NCBI RefSeq assembly: GCF_024584515.1
Contig: NZ_CP102173.1
Coordinates: 2,170,001-2,234,000 of the forward strand
Source of the DNA: Aeromicrobium wangtongii
GTDB lineage: Bacteria > Actinomycetota > Actinomycetes > Propionibacteriales > Nocardioidaceae
Direction: 5' to 3'
DNA: 64,000 nucleotides
In this document: one piece after another, positions 8,889 to 18,390 of the stretch
Position numbering within the stretch: position 1 is the first letter of the stretch
Layout: every line of letters starts with the position of its first letter
Made by a program: the position numbers and the translations under genes
Notes under the pieces: model-generated
Databases searched by the model: none
What the model was told of the DNA's origin: nothing
Seen by the model: the letters and a program-made list of their open reading frames with translations, nothing else

Positions 8889-9875
8889 TCAGGTCGCGGG
8901 CGGCCAGTCGATCTCCCAGTTCGCAAGCCGGTCCCGCTCGATGAGAAGGTCCTGCGGACTCAACCAGTCCGGCGGCTGGCACAGCGCAGCAAGAAGACGC
9001 GCCAGCTGATCGATCAGGGATCGGCCGCCCCGGTAGCCGAGGTCGTCCAGCAGGCCAGGGCCGATAATCTCCGCCAGCGGCGGAGGCGACGCCGCACGCA
9101 CCAAGGTGCTGCCGATCAACCGGTGCCGGATGGCTTCGCGGTCCGGGTCGTCGGGGGCCAGAACCGCACTCAAATGCCACACGAGCGCGTCCTCGTCCAT
9201 GTCGGCGAAGAACCGTCGCAGGGTGGCCGCGGTGGCATCGGTGCACCTCCACTCGGCGCCGGGGTCGTCCTCGGTGACGGAGGTGATGCACCGCCACGCG
9301 CCCAACGACTGCAGCCGGAGCGCAGGCGTCATGACGTCCTCGAGCGCGCACGCGACGAGGACCCGCTCGACGAAGGCGTCGAGGTGGTCGGCCAGGTACT
9401 GGCGCGCGGCACGACGCGACAGGCCGAGGTCGTCGGCACGACTCTCGACCTCGCGGCGCCAGTGACGGCGCTCCTGCAGCCGCGCGCTCACCCGGGTCGC
9501 CAGTGCCAGTGTCGCCTCGAGAGCGTCCGACCGCCCGACGCCCGCGGCGGTCATCCGCAACGCTGTTGCAGTCACGATCGGAGGATCGGCGTGCGCGACG
9601 AGCTCCATGTGCGCGGCGAGGATGTCCAGGTGCGTCAACCGCACCGCTGCCCGTGCGTTCGTCACCACCCACGGCGACATCGGGCCGTAGGGCTGGTCGT
9701 GGTCGAACCGAGGCTCATCGACCCGGTCGAGCCCTGGCATGGACACGCAGCGCGTGGCGGCTGCCTCAAGAGCCAGGATCTTGAGGCCGATCTCGACGGC
9801 CATCGCAGGGCTCACGTCGACCGTGCGTGCGCTCCGGCTCGGGGGCGTGGTGGGTTCTTTGTCTGCGTTGCGCAT
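8889..9875 (-). CDS. Hypothetical protein, 328 residues
   Basis: I do not recognise this protein. It starts with a polar, disordered-looking tail (residues 1-20). The rest is mainly helical, with many alanine, leucine and arginine residues and no clear membrane segment or catalytic signature. The central part (RREVESRADDLGLSRRAARQ) could be a DNA-binding helix pair, which is speculation. It stands alone, tail-to-tail with the amidohydrolase gene. Codon use matches the surrounding chromosome. Confidence 0.6.
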   Translation of the reverse strand: MRNADKEPTTPPSRSARTVDVSPAMAVEIGLKILALEAAATRCVSMPGLDRVDEPRFDHDQPYGPMSPWVVTNARAAVRLTHLDILAAHMELVAHADPPIVTATALRMTAAGVGRSDALEATLALATRVSARLQERRHWRREVESRADDLGLSRRAARQYLADHLDAFVERVLVACALEDVMTPALRLQSLGAWRCITSVTEDDPGAEWRCTDATAATLRRFFADMDEDALVWHLSAVLAPDDPDREAIRHRLIGSTLVRAASPPPLAEIIGPGLLDDLGYRGGRSLIDQLARLLAALCQPPDWLSPQDLLIERDRLANWEIDWPPAT

Positions 9876-10001
9876 GTCAGCTCCTCGTCCGGGCGACTTC
9901 CCAGATCCATGCTGGTCGCCAGAGGCAGGAATCGGCGGGTCTCGCGGGCCGCCTGTGGACGGCGAATGGTCACGGACGAGCCTGTGTACAACGCGCAGGT
10001 G

Positions 10002-11486
10002 TCAGGCGTCGTCGCTGTGCTGCGCGAACGCCACCCGCGGCGCCATCAGCAGCGCGACCGCCGCCAGCAGGGCGGCGCCGGCGCACACGCCCCACACCAC
10101 CAGATAGCCCGACAGCGGGGCGTTGGTGGACTCCTCGCCGAGCTTGTCGATCGAGCCGGTGGAGGCCAGTGCGATCGCGAAGATCGACGAGGCGATCGCT
10201 CCGCCGATGACCTTGGTGCCGTTGGTCATGCCGGTCGCGATGCCGGTGCGTTCCGGCGGCGCGGCGGCCGCAGCAGCTGCTGGCAGGGACGCCACGAGGG
10301 CGCCTGAGCCGACGCCGGCGATGGCCATGTTGATGAGGGCCTGCATGGTCGAGTCATGGAATGGCAGCCACAGGGCGTAGCCCGCCGCGACGAGCAGGCA
10401 GGCGCCGATCAGCGTGCGCCGGACCCCGAACCACCGGGTGGTCAGCGGCAGGGTGAACGCGCCGATCGCCAAGGTGATGACGTAGACGCCGATCAGCGTC
10501 GAGACGAAGCCGGAGTCGGCGCCCAAGCCGTACCCACGGACGTCCGGGTCGGCCTGCGCGAACGTCGACAGCGGGATCTGGCCGCCCAGGACCGGGATGC
10601 CGAACAGGAATGCGGTGACCTGGATGGGCCACTGACTGGGGCTGGCGAGCAGGTCGACGTCCACGATGGGGTCGGTCACGCTGCGCTCGTGCCGCACGAA
10701 CGGGACGAGCACGAGAATGCCCAGCAGGATGACGATCCAGGCGCGGACGCTGCCGGCGCCGTCGAGGCGGATCAGCACGAGCCCGGCCATGACGAGACCG
10801 AGCGCGGCGGTGATGAGCGCCAGGCCTGTCCAGTCGATGCCGCCGGTCGACTCCCCCGGCGTGTCCTCGATGCCGGCCCAGACGGCGAAGAACACGACCG
10901 TCACGACGATGGCCGGGATCGCCAGGACCCACCTCATGTCGAGGCTGTCGACGAGTGCGCCGCTGGTCAGGGCGCCGATGATGACGGCCAGCTCGAGGGC
11001 GCCCACGAGCACCGCGGCGCCGCGACGGGTCAGCAATGACTGGCGTCCGGAGTCGCGGGTGCGGCGATGGATGATCGCGATCTCCAGCGGCAGCCAGATG
11101 ATCGACGCGCCCTGCAGCGCCCAGCCGATCAAGAAGGTCGTGAACGAGGGGGCGACGACGGTGATCCACGAGCCGAGGGCGGTGACGGCCGTGGCGATCA
11201 GCAGCACCTTCTTGTGCCCGATCAGGTCGCCCAGGCGCGCGAGCAGCGGGATCGCGAGCGCCGAGACGATCAGCTGGGCGGCCTCGAACCAGTTGATGTC
11301 GCCCTCGGGGATGGCCAGGTGCTCGGCGATCTGCGGGTAGATGGGCGTGTAGTAGCCCTGCAGCACGCCGCTGGCGATCTCGACGGCGACCAGGAAGCCG
11401 ACGATCGCGCCGAGGCCCTGCAGCGCCCGCCCGCCGGTTGAGGAGGCCGAGGGACGAGGCCGTCTCGAAACCCTGCGTGTGCTCAT
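10002..11486 (-). CDS. MFS transporter
   Basis: This 494-residue integral membrane protein has about 14 hydrophobic segments, as in the DHA2 (drug:H+ antiporter) branch of the major facilitator superfamily. The loop RLGDLIGHKKVLLI matches the conserved motif between helices 2 and 3 (G-x-L-x-D-x-x-G-x-K/R). The substrate cannot be told. The start ATG overlaps the stop of the M20 peptidase gene (ATGA), so the pair is an operon and the transporter may export or import the peptidase substrate or product. The first ~20 codons contain a dispersed repeat, so the cytoplasmic tail is arginine- and serine-rich. Confidence 0.87.
   Translation of the reverse strand: MSTRRVSRRPRPSASSTGGRALQGLGAIVGFLVAVEIASGVLQGYYTPIYPQIAEHLAIPEGDINWFEAAQLIVSALAIPLLARLGDLIGHKKVLLIATAVTALGSWITVVAPSFTTFLIGWALQGASIIWLPLEIAIIHRRTRDSGRQSLLTRRGAAVLVGALELAVIIGALTSGALVDSLDMRWVLAIPAIVVTVVFFAVWAGIEDTPGESTGGIDWTGLALITAALGLVMAGLVLIRLDGAGSVRAWIVILLGILVLVPFVRHERSVTDPIVDVDLLASPSQWPIQVTAFLFGIPVLGGQIPLSTFAQADPDVRGYGLGADSGFVSTLIGVYVITLAIGAFTLPLTTRWFGVRRTLIGACLLVAAGYALWLPFHDSTMQALINMAIAGVGSGALVASLPAAAAAAAPPERTGIATGMTNGTKVIGGAIASSIFAIALASTGSIDKLGEESTNAPLSGYLVVWGVCAGAALLAAVALLMAPRVAFAQHSDDA
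11436..11472. repeat. Dispersed GGTT...AACC repeat in the start of the MFS gene
   Basis: A 37-base element with GGTT and AACC ends and internal GAGGCC/GGCCGTCTC arms overlaps the first codons of the transporter. Similar elements containing CGTCTCGAAACC are, to my knowledge, common between genes in Nocardioidaceae and Microbacteriaceae. Here it is translated as an arginine- and proline-rich tail. Confidence 0.55.
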
Positions 11487-12802
11487 GCCGGCAGCCTCTC
11501 GATCAGTCGTCGGTACCACCGCACTCCGTCCAGGAAGGCGTCCACGCCGAGGTGCTCGTCGTAGGAGTGGATCGACTCGCGCTGGGCCTTGGTCATCCGG
11601 AACGGGGCGAAGCGGTAGACCCGCGGGCAGATCGTGGTGAAGAACCGCGAGTCGGTGGCGGCCATCATGACGTACGGAGCGGGCACCGCGTCGGGAAACA
11701 GGTCGGTGATCGTGGACTCGATCAGCCCGAATGCGTCGTCCATCGGCGAGATGGGGCTGGGCTCGTTGTGCTCGACGACGTCGATGTGCACTTGGTCGTC
11801 GTTGATCGTCTTGCGCACGTGCTCGAGCACGCCGGCCACGGTGTCGCCGACCATGATGCGGATGTTGACGCCGGCCTTCGCGGTGGCGGCGATGACGTTC
11901 AGCGCCGGCGACCCGGACAAGGTGGTGATCGCAAACGTCGTGCGGGTCATCGCCGCGGGCTCAGGACCGGCGGCGATCAGCGCCCTGGTCAGCAGCGGCT
12001 TCATGCGTCCGGCGTTGATCATCAGCGGACGCAGCGCGAGCGGCGCGTGGCGGCCCATGCGGCGGAACAGCTCGATCGTCGGCTCGGGGACGCTCGCGGG
12101 CATCGGTGAGCGATCGATGCGAGTGATCGCGCGAGCGATGCGGGCCGTCGGGCCCATCCTCGCCGGTGTGGACGCGTGCCCGCCGCGTCCCTCGACGCGC
12201 AGCTCGACCGACGTGACGCCCTTCTCGGTGACGCCGATGACACCGATCGGCGCGGCGACGCCCGGGAACGCCTCGCTCGCGATCGCGCCGCCTTCGTCGA
12301 GGACGAACCACGGCTGGACGCCTCGGCGCGTCAGCTCCTCGACGGCCAGGACGGCAGCCGTGCCGGACACCTCCTCGTTGCACCCGAACGAAAGCCAGAC
12401 ATCCTGCGCCGGGACGAAGCCGGCCTCGAGCAGCCGCTCGACCGCGGCGCAGATGCCGACCAGGCTCCCCTTGTCGTCCAGCGTCCCGCGCCCCCAGATG
12501 CTGCCATCGACGATGTCGCCACCGAACGCGGGATGCTGCCACTCCCCCTCGACCGGCACGACGTCCAGGTGCGCCATCAGCACGACGGGCTTGGCTTCGC
12601 TCGCCCCGGCCCAGCGGAACAGCAACCCGTGGGTGTCGACGCGCGTCAGCTCGAGATTGTCGTGCAGCAGCGGGAACCGGCGGGCCATCTCGGCCAACAG
12701 CTCGTCGAACGCGGCGGTGTCGACCTTGTCGGGGTCGCGATCGCTGACCGTCGGGATGCGCACCAGCGCCTGCAGTGCAGCCACCGCCGCGTCGTCATTC
12801 AT
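11483..12802 (-). CDS. M20-family metallopeptidase
   Basis: This 439-residue protein is a two-zinc aminoacylase or carboxypeptidase-like enzyme. Visible signatures are VVLMAHLDVVPVEG (first zinc ligand His and the following Asp), GRGTLDDKG (bridging Asp) and CNEEVSG (catalytic and ligand Glu pair). These enzymes hydrolyse the C-terminal residue of small peptides or N-acyl amino acids. I chose ATG 12,802 because the protein aligns from MNDDAAVAALQALVRIPTVS; the longer upstream reading frame is not protein-like. It overlaps the MFS gene by 4 bases. Confidence 0.9.
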   Translation of the reverse strand: MNDDAAVAALQALVRIPTVSDRDPDKVDTAAFDELLAEMARRFPLLHDNLELTRVDTHGLLFRWAGASEAKPVVLMAHLDVVPVEGEWQHPAFGGDIVDGSIWGRGTLDDKGSLVGICAAVERLLEAGFVPAQDVWLSFGCNEEVSGTAAVLAVEELTRRGVQPWFVLDEGGAIASEAFPGVAAPIGVIGVTEKGVTSVELRVEGRGGHASTPARMGPTARIARAITRIDRSPMPASVPEPTIELFRRMGRHAPLALRPLMINAGRMKPLLTRALIAAGPEPAAMTRTTFAITTLSGSPALNVIAATAKAGVNIRIMVGDTVAGVLEHVRKTINDDQVHIDVVEHNEPSPISPMDDAFGLIESTITDLFPDAVPAPYVMMAATDSRFFTTICPRVYRFAPFRMTKAQRESIHSYDEHLGVDAFLDGVRWYRRLIERLPA

Positions 12803-12891
12803 GATCGGCAGACTACGTGTCACCGCGGTCACGAAGCGGCTCTTCGGTCGTGCGAGGATCGGGGAGTCATCGCGAGAGCGTGGAGGTCTAG

Positions 12892-13386
12892 TTGTCCCAT
12901 CTGACCTACCCCGAGGTGGGCGCGACGGCCGGCGACCTTCCGGGCGGCTACCACCACATCCGGGCATCCCGCGTGATCGGGCAGGGGCAGGCTGCGTTGA
13001 GCAACGCCGCCGCGGCGCTGCTGTCGTGGCAAATGCATGAGCGCGCCGGCGTGCGGAAGATCTCCGGTCCAGCTGGGGCCGTCGAAGGATGCGATCTCGC
13101 ATTCCGCTGGTTGGGTCTGCGCTTCGAGTGCCGCGTCGTCTCGGTCTTCGACGAGCCGGATCGTCGAGGCTTCACCTACGGAACCCTCCCGCGGCATCCC
13201 GAGTGTGGTGAGGAGCAATTCGTCGTCGAGCTCGACCCGCAGACGCAGGCGGTGACTGCCACCATCACTGCGTTCTCGAAGCCGTCGTCGTGGATCGTCC
13301 GTGCGGGCGGGCCCGTGCCGAGGATCGTGCAGGCGCACATGACCCAGCGCTATCTGCGGGCGCTGGACGTCACGCGGCCCTCGTGA
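12892..13386 (+). CDS. DUF1990 family protein
   Basis: This 164-residue protein starts at TTG 12,892 with GGAGG five bases upstream. It shows the family's LTYPEVGAT start, the LPGGYHHI segment, an IGQGQAAL segment and a conserved W in the middle (LLSWQMHERAG). The function of DUF1990 proteins is unknown. The gene is divergent from the M20 gene and its stop lies one base from the stop of the DUF805 gene on the other strand. Confidence 0.85.
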   Translation: MSHLTYPEVGATAGDLPGGYHHIRASRVIGQGQAALSNAAAALLSWQMHERAGVRKISGPAGAVEGCDLAFRWLGLRFECRVVSVFDEPDRRGFTYGTLPRHPECGEEQFVVELDPQTQAVTATITAFSKPSSWIVRAGGPVPRIVQAHMTQRYLRALDVTRPS

Positions 13387-13387
13387 G

Positions 13388-13777
13388 TCAGGCCGCTGCA
13401 GGCGGCGTGCCGTACGGGGCCAGACCGTCTGCGCCCTTCGGGTTGGGGCCGTACTTATTGTCGGGTGTGCTGTCTGTCGCGAAGAAGACGATGAGCACGA
13501 TCCAGCCGATGATCGGGATGATGCCGATCAGCTGCAGCCAGCCGGACCTGTCGGTGTCGTGCAGGCGGCGGGCGCCGACGGACAGGCTGGGCACGATGGT
13601 GGCGACGATGAGCACCCACTCCAGGATGCTGTTTCCGATGATGAAGTCGATGATGCCGACGACGAACGAGACGATGATCACCGCGAGGGTGAAGAACCAG
13701 TACTCCGAGCGGCGGGCGCGCCCCGAGAAGTTGGCGTACTGCGACAGGACGCTGCGTACTGCTTCTTGCATGTTCAT
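13388..13777 (-). CDS. DUF805 family membrane protein
   Basis: This 129-residue protein has the family signature YANFSGRARRSEYWFF followed by three or four membrane segments, with RRLHDTDRSGWLQLI between them. DUF805 proteins are small inner-membrane proteins of unknown function. The start at 13,777 is preceded by GGAG at a good distance. Confidence 0.88.
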   Translation of the reverse strand: MNMQEAVRSVLSQYANFSGRARRSEYWFFTLAVIIVSFVVGIIDFIIGNSILEWVLIVATIVPSLSVGARRLHDTDRSGWLQLIGIIPIIGWIVLIVFFATDSTPDNKYGPNPKGADGLAPYGTPPAAA

Positions 13778-13840
13778 CAAAGGGCTCCGGGTGCTGACGG
13801 GGACGAGTCCGAGACAACGTAGCGTCACCGACCGCTGCTT

Positions 13841-13864
13841 CGCGGTGTTTCAACAAACGCCGCG
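13841..13864. terminator. Hairpin at the 3' end of the DUF222-HNH gene
   Basis: CGCGGTGTTT and AAACGCCGCG form a 10-bp stem with one G-T wobble and a four-base loop. It lies 23 bases past the stop of the leftward DUF222 gene and before the DUF805 start, so it probably ends that transcript. Confidence 0.5.
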
Positions 13865-13886
13865 GAGCCCGATGAGTCGTACCGCG

Positions 13887-15074
13887 TCAGTCAGGTGAGT
13901 CCCAGTCCGCGACGGGAAGCGGTTCGGGGGTCCTGGTGTAGGTGTGCCCGGTGCGCGTGGTCCATTCGAAGACCCCGGGCGCGGGTTGTCGCACCCTCAG
14001 GTGGCCTTCTGTCTTGAGATTGTGCGCCCGCCGGTTCAATGGTCCGGTGTTGGCGGCGCAGGTCGGGGCTGGCCAAGGATCGCTGTGGTCGGTGTCGCAC
14101 ATGCGCGCCGGCACAGAGCTTGTCGGGAAGACCGACGTTCCGTCCCGGAACTCCAGCACCTGGTCGAGACGGGCCGGAGAGAACCGTCCCAACCACGACA
14201 CCGTCATGAGGTTGCCGACGTCATCGGTGACCAAGCGGTACAGCAGGCTCTTCTCGTCGACCATCGCGGCTCGGACGATGTGTGCGGGAATCGTGGCCGA
14301 GCGGTCGGTCAGCTCGGCGGGAGCGTCGCTGAATCCCATCAGTGATGACAACGGAACCGTGATGCCGACGACCGCGCGGTAGCCCAGGCCTCCTTCGCGC
14401 CGATCGAGCAGGGTGTCGACCAGCAAGTCGGCCCGAGCCTGGTCGATCGTGCGGTCGTCCGTCGCTGGTAGCTGGTGCGCTGCCCCAGACAGCCGTTGCA
14501 TGATCGCGGCGGCGTCGGCGGAGGTGATCTCAGCGGTCATCCGGGTCATGCCATCGCCCAGCGGCCGCAGACCAACCTTGCGGTCACGGTGCGCGATCTC
14601 GTGCCGCCGGCGGGACTCTTCTGCTTCGGTGCGCCCGACCCACCTGTCCAGCCATCGGGTCGCCTGGCCCGGAGTGAGGCGAGCGATGCGGTCGACCACT
14701 ATGTCGTCGAGGGCGGCCACCGAATCGGGATGCACCAGCCGGAAAGCCGCGCGGTCGACGGCGTTCACCGCGTCGGTACTGATCCGACCCTCATGCCAAG
14801 ACCGCCACACGTTCGGCATGCTCGAGCGCAGCCGGCGGGCCCGCGACACGCGACGTTCGATCGTCGGGACCGGCAGCGTCATCGCCAGGGACAGCTCGTG
14901 CACCGCCGACTCGGCCCGCCGACGCCCCTGCGCCGCCCCGCCTATCCGCTCGCCAGCCACCCGCGCCCTGTCGACGTAGTGCAAAAGCTCCTCAGCTTCG
15001 GCCGCCTCCATCGACGCCAAGGCCTCGCGGCGCAGCACGATCTGATCGATCACCTGCCGGTTATCCAGTGCCAT
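13887..15074 (-). CDS. DUF222 / 13E12-type protein with C-terminal HNH-like motif
   Basis: This 395-residue protein has the actinobacterial DUF222 helical domain in the first ~280 residues and a C-terminal HNH-like segment (CDTDHSDPWP, then RRAHNLKTEGH) with a D-H and an H-N-x-K pair. Many copies are typical in actinobacterial genomes and they are often repeat-like or mobile; their function is not settled. I chose ATG 15,074, with GGGAG upstream. Confidence 0.88.
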   Translation of the reverse strand: MALDNRQVIDQIVLRREALASMEAAEAEELLHYVDRARVAGERIGGAAQGRRRAESAVHELSLAMTLPVPTIERRVSRARRLRSSMPNVWRSWHEGRISTDAVNAVDRAAFRLVHPDSVAALDDIVVDRIARLTPGQATRWLDRWVGRTEAEESRRRHEIAHRDRKVGLRPLGDGMTRMTAEITSADAAAIMQRLSGAAHQLPATDDRTIDQARADLLVDTLLDRREGGLGYRAVVGITVPLSSLMGFSDAPAELTDRSATIPAHIVRAAMVDEKSLLYRLVTDDVGNLMTVSWLGRFSPARLDQVLEFRDGTSVFPTSSVPARMCDTDHSDPWPAPTCAANTGPLNRRAHNLKTEGHLRVRQPAPGVFEWTTRTGHTYTRTPEPLPVADWDSPD

Positions 15075-15184
15075 GGGCTTGCTCCCGATCGCCTTTATTT
15101 TCAGTCTAAAGACGACCTCTGACACCCCTTTGAAACCGGGTGAGCCCGCTCAACAGCTACGGTCTCGCCATGACTGAGTAGCCG

Positions 15185-15935
15185 GTGCAGGACGAAAAGC
15201 GAATGCGCCTGCGCTATGCCGGGGCGTGCCGCGTGTGCGGGATCGAGATCCCTGCGAAGGCGGAGGCGATCTACGAGAGAGCCACCAAGACAGTCCGCTG
15301 CGCAACGCACGATGTCGAGGTCGGGGTCGACATCGCACCCGAACCAATCGCTGACACGGTGCTCGATCCCGGCACCCCGGGCGCGTCAGCACGACGGAAG
15401 TTTGACCGCCGCAGGGCGAGCCGCAGTCAACCGCCGCCTGGGACACGGGCGCCGTTGGCGAAGAGCGACTCGGCGGCCGTCTGAGCGAGCTCAGCTCTGA
15501 CCGTCTACATGTCCTGCACGATCGCCGGGTACCTGCTTCCCGCGCCAACATCGACCACGTTGCGATCACCCAAACCGGCATCTATGTCCGCCAAAAGTAC
15601 GCCGCCCGGCCGCACCTCAAGATCGAGGACGGCCTCATTCGTGCCCGCACGGAAAAACTGCTCGGCGGCACGCGTTACTGCGCAAGCTCATCGACGGCGT
15701 CCTCAAGCATGTGGAAGTGGTGTCGAAAGCAATCGACGACGACATCCCTGCCCATCCCGTGCTGTGCTTCGTCGAGGCGGATTGGCCGCTCATCGGCTGC
15801 TCCTTCAACACCTGCGGTGTGGACGTGCTCTGGCCCAAGAAGCTGTACCCAAAGTTCGTTGCGAAGGGACCGGCCGAGGCCGAGATGCTCGGCGATCTTC
15901 ACCGGCGCCTCGCTGGCGCACTGCCGCGCGCGTAG
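15185..15935 (+). pseudogene. Broken NERD-domain protein
   Basis: Three reading frames together spell one NERD (nuclease-related domain) protein. The first 300 bases give a zinc-ribbon-like start (CRVCGIEIPAKAEAIYERA) and linker. A second frame gives RVPASRANIDHVAITQTGIY. A third frame from about 15,690 gives LIDGVLKHVEVV and LCFVEADWPLIG, ending at 15,935. In intact homologues the central Ile-Asp-Ala-Lys strand follows GIYV; here that codon run is altered (GTCCGCCAAAAG), so the nuclease core itself is damaged. At least two frameshifts are needed, making sequencing error an unlikely sole cause. Confidence 0.8.
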
Positions 15936-16066
15936 CGGCACCTCATCGCTGGGAGCCGCACTCACCAGCTTGCCGTCGCAGACAAAAACGCGGTCCGCCA
16001 CCGGGCGTGGGGCTTCGTTTCCCGATAACCCCTCTAGTGGCCGTTAGGCAATCTAAAGTCCTTCGA

Positions 16067-17233
16067 GTGTCCCGCCAACTGATCAAACCGCACGAAGGTC
16101 GTTCTTCGGACGCCCGCAAGACGAGCCGCCGTGTGCTATTGACAGCGGGTTTGACGGGAGCCTTGATTTCGTCCGGCGCCCTGCTCGGCGCCAATTATTT
16201 GCACGCTGATCCCGCGCGGGGCACTCAAACGGAGGGACTGTTTGCCGACGCACACACCGACGCTGACAACGACGGGCTTTCAGCGCGGGCCGAGCGGCTG
16301 GGCTTCACCACTGCGTCTGGCGCCACGTACGTTACCGATCCCGACGTCGCAGACAGCGACCGCGACGGCTTGACGGACGGCGAGGAGGCTGGCGCACGCA
16401 TCTCCAAGAGCGACACGAGCCTCAGGTATCACGGCATCTCGGATCCTAGAGAGAAGGATACGGACGAGGACGGCGTCACCGACAGCGACGAGTACTTTCT
16501 GGGAACAGATCCGTGGTCCGACGACACAGACGACGACGGATTGCAAGACGACGAGGAGTTGGAGTTTGCGTCCGATCCCGTAGTCGACAATCCGGACGCC
16601 GATATCTACTCAGACGAGGAGGAAATGGAGCGGGGATCCGCTCCTATGACGTACGACAAGTCCGGGTGGCGAGCCAAACTCGGTGCAGGCCTAACGCTCT
16701 TAAAGGTCGCCGTTTCGACGGCCGACAAGCACGCAGCAGGCGGTAGGCTTCGACAAGTCACCACTGCAGTCAAGGTTGCCAAAGCTGCTGGTGTCGCTGC
16801 GCCCCTGATTTGGGATGTCCTCAGGAAGCGGGACATGTCGGGCGTCGACACCGACAAACTCCACGATGCCGTCTTTGGCAATGACATGGACGAGCTGGGA
16901 GCTGTCCTTGAGGGCGGCCGAAGTTCCTATGTCGCCTTCGTTGGCCGATCATCTGCAGGAAGCCTCGTTTATGTCGGCATCACGAACAACTTCAACGAGT
17001 TGTCTGCCAACCACGGCGGGTCGATCACCTTGGAGGTCGTAGGTGGGCGTGGGACTCTGCCACTGGGCCAGGCCAGAGCTGTCGCGGAGGCAGTCATAGG
17101 TGGCGCCCATGACCGCATGAGCCACAACGATCTGAAGAATTCTCGGCATGTGATCGACCCGGCCAACAACCTCTACACGCCTGCGAGGCGATGGGGAAGC
17201 CAGCAACTCAAGCGCACCGGGTTCGAGTGGTGA
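16067..17233 (+). CDS. Tat-exported protein with thrombospondin type 3-like repeats and a GIY-YIG-like C-terminal domain
   Basis: From GTG 16,067 the protein has 388 residues. Residues 19-43 (TSRRVLLTAG then a hydrophobic run) fit a twin-arginine signal. Residues 64-185 hold at least four aspartate-rich calcium-binding-type repeats (DADNDGL, DSDRDGL, DTDEDGV, DTDDDGL). A hydrophobic linker (about 200-250) precedes a C-terminal ~100-residue domain with SLVYVGITNNF near 299-309 and QARAVAEAVI near 335-344, which resembles GIY-YIG toxin tips of polymorphic toxins. The arginine expected after YVGITN is not seen (E311 in its place), so nuclease activity is uncertain. No clear immunity gene follows. 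The start is uncertain because an in-frame GTG lies 30 bases upstream. Confidence 0.7.
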   Translation: MSRQLIKPHEGRSSDARKTSRRVLLTAGLTGALISSGALLGANYLHADPARGTQTEGLFADAHTDADNDGLSARAERLGFTTASGATYVTDPDVADSDRDGLTDGEEAGARISKSDTSLRYHGISDPREKDTDEDGVTDSDEYFLGTDPWSDDTDDDGLQDDEELEFASDPVVDNPDADIYSDEEEMERGSAPMTYDKSGWRAKLGAGLTLLKVAVSTADKHAAGGRLRQVTTAVKVAKAAGVAAPLIWDVLRKRDMSGVDTDKLHDAVFGNDMDELGAVLEGGRSSYVAFVGRSSAGSLVYVGITNNFNELSANHGGSITLEVVGGRGTLPLGQARAVAEAVIGGAHDRMSHNDLKNSRHVIDPANNLYTPARRWGSQQLKRTGFEW

Positions 17234-17784
17234 TCGTTCGGTTGCGTAGCGAGCCTTGCGGCGAGAAGAACACATCCGGTGCGTCGAGCCCCACCAGGTC
17301 AACGAGTTGAAGGCTGTCGCCGCCTTCCGTCGCGATGGGACGCGCCGATCTTGACGATCGCGATCGGGGCGTACCACCGGTTGCCGTCACGTCACTTGCG
17401 CCTGGATCCAGTGGATGCGGTGACCCTGGACGTAGCCACCGCAGTCGTGGACGGGCGGAATTCCATTCAGTCATGAAGTGCTCGTCTTGGCGTTTTCAGG
17501 CGCCGGCCGCATGCCGCCGTCGGGTCCCGCCGACCGCTCCCCTCTGGGCCCCACGTGAGGGACTGCTGGCCAGCCAGCCAAGTGTTTGCCGCTGTCGCTC
17601 TTGAGCGCCCTTGTGACCCCGGCAGGAGAATCAGACACACCGCCGGCGTTCACCCTGCTCGAAGTGACCACGTCTCTGGCCCGCTGTGATCACGTCCACT
17701 GGGCAGGCGATTTTTAGGGCTGATCGTGCTCGATGCTGGCTCGGCGGGCGGCAAGAGGTGCTGCCCAGCATCGGAGGGACTCCC
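17234..17784. other. 551-base stretch without a supported gene
   Basis: Short open frames exist on both strands but none has convincing protein-like composition, a good ribosome site or a recognisable family. It lies just where an immunity gene for the preceding toxin-like protein would be expected. I see no repeat or RNA gene. Confidence 0.5.
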
Positions 17785-18384
17785 ATGACCGACCACACTC
17801 CCAGCGGCTCGACACGGCCCGGCTTCTACCCTGACTCGTCCGGCACCATGCGCTGGTGGGACGGCAGCACCTGGACCGAGCACACGCAGCAGGCTGCTGC
17901 CGTCCAGGTCGCACCGGCCAAGAAGAGCCACACCTTCCGCAACGTGATGCTCGGGATCATTGCCGCGGGCGTGTTGGTCATCGCCGGCTGCACTGCTCTG
18001 CTCGGAAGCGCGGCCAACGAGGTCGGCGAGTCGATCGAGAAGGAAGAAGCCAAGGACCAGCAGCCGGGTGGGCCCGACAACCCGCTCACCATCGTCGAGG
18101 GCAAGAAGTTCTCCGTGCTCGGATTCGACTACTCGGGCGGTTGGAGGATCACCGACGATGGTCTCGGCAGCCCGGACATCAAGGGGCTCAAGGTCACCAA
18201 CAATCGCGGCAAGAAGGACTCGGCGCTCGTGGAGATCAAGTTCATGAAGGGCAGCGAAGTGCTGGCCGTTGCCAATTGCACGACCGAGCCGGTCGCCGTC
18301 GGTGAGACCACCACCCTGTCGTGCTTCAGCGCGGACGAACTGCCGAAGGCGTACGACCGCATCACGATCAACGACTCGTTCTGA
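17785..18384 (+). CDS. DUF2510 membrane-anchored protein
   Basis: This 199-residue protein has an N-terminal DUF2510 motif (PGFYPDSSGTMRWWDGSTWT, about residues 12-31), a single membrane helix near 50-72 (VMLGIIAAGVLVIAG) and an extracytoplasmic domain of about 115 residues with two cysteines, a beta-rich fold similar to FxLYD-type domains. It is probably a cell-surface sensor or envelope protein; the function is unknown. GGAGGG lies upstream of the ATG. The following gene begins directly after its stop. Confidence 0.8.
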   Translation: MTDHTPSGSTRPGFYPDSSGTMRWWDGSTWTEHTQQAAAVQVAPAKKSHTFRNVMLGIIAAGVLVIAGCTALLGSAANEVGESIEKEEAKDQQPGGPDNPLTIVEGKKFSVLGFDYSGGWRITDDGLGSPDIKGLKVTNNRGKKDSALVEIKFMKGSEVLAVANCTTEPVAVGETTTLSCFSADELPKAYDRITINDSF

Positions 18385-18390
18385 GTGCCG

